A DNA stretch of 48,862 bases from Actinobacteria bacterium Ga0077560 (lineage in GTDB: Bacteria; Actinomycetota; Thermoleophilia; Miltoncostaeales; Miltoncostaeaceae), in assembly GCA_001464275.1 (NCBI GenBank), contig LNFL01000078.1, forward strand, positions 1 through 48,862, in the 5' to 3' direction. Below, piece by piece: positions 48,702-48,862 of this stretch. Within the stretch, counting starts at the first letter, position 1; each line of letters starts with the position of its first letter. A program made the translations under genes and the position numbers. The notes beneath the pieces were generated by a model, which searched no databases, was not told the DNA's origin, and saw nothing but the letters and a program-made list of their open reading frames with translations.

Positions 48702-48862
48702 GAGGTTCCTCCCGGGGGGCTGGGCGCGGACGGTCCCACCTCCTGTGTCGCCTGCGGAACGCCCGAAATGAGCCATGCGCACGATCGGCCGGCGGTATCG
48801 GTTCGGGTGATTTGACGGTCGGCCGGGACGTCCCCATGATTCGGCCATGCCCAACCTCCCCT
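48702..48862. other. Upstream region of the protease gene to the window edge
   Basis: No supported gene. It holds the protease ribosome-binding site and probably its promoter; an ATG at 48847 on the plus strand may start a gene that runs out of the window, but too little is visible. Confidence 0.35.

Overview
The window is a GC-rich bacterial chromosome segment that looks like a member of the phylum Actinomycetota. The main evidence is the fhaA-fhaB-pstP-rodA-pbpA-pknB cluster, which is diagnostic for that phylum. It is joined by actinobacterial-style tRNAs, many GTG starts and pervasive 4-bp stop/start overlaps. A secreted-protein family at 4344-4907 and the non-canonical gene order suggest a deep branch such as Thermoleophilia (Solirubrobacterales-like), but this is inference from memory of families.

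Layout. (1) 1-1549: accessory-looking chromosome with a clipped membrane protein, an orphan ribbon-helix-helix antitoxin and a lipoprotein. (2) 1550-7158: an integrative element of about 5.6 kb in the 3' half of tRNA-Met(CAT). It is bounded by 48-bp direct repeats and carries an xis-like/HTH/integrase operon, a BrnT-like toxin-antitoxin pair, an enoyl-CoA hydratase and a wHTH protein. (3) 7113-7426: a tRNA-Met / broken tRNA-Thr / tRNA-Tyr cluster. (4) 7486-11767: an orphan OmpR-type regulator, divergent from a coupled operon of a Ser/Thr kinase plus two tandem Xer-type recombinases. (5) 11753-24249 (minus): an eleven-gene, almost gapless unit for cell-wall growth and its phospho-control: kinase, FhaA, FhaB, PstP, RodA/FtsW, PbpA, PknB (4 PASTA), Ddl, phosphodiesterase, membrane protein, lipoprotein. 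(6) 24358-34595: core and housekeeping genes, namely tRNA-Leu, DUF4446, prephenate dehydratase, HAD nucleotidase, HNH protein, carbonic anhydrase, a two-component system, cytochrome c and a methyltransferase. (7) 34596-46669: a 12-kb genomic island in tRNA-Arg(CCT), again with a 48-bp att duplication. It has two related, convergent integrases, three families of arm-like repeats, VapBC, two ECF sigma/anti-sigma modules facing each other (one anti-sigma carrying an MreC-like domain), and a Schlafen/AlbA_2-HATPase regulator followed by a degenerate nucleotidyltransferase and a 54-aa protein. (8) 46726-48862: chromosome again (AlkZ-like winged-helix protein, secreted trypsin-like protease).

The most interesting points are the kinase-Xer-Xer operon, the dual-integrase island with its distinct repeat sets, the anti-sigma/MreC-like fusion, the tRNA-Thr lacking its T arm, a PstP-type phosphatase with a shortened catalytic core, and a 40-bp perfect palindrome at the end of the HAD gene. 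All functional calls rest on motif recognition by eye; no database search was possible.
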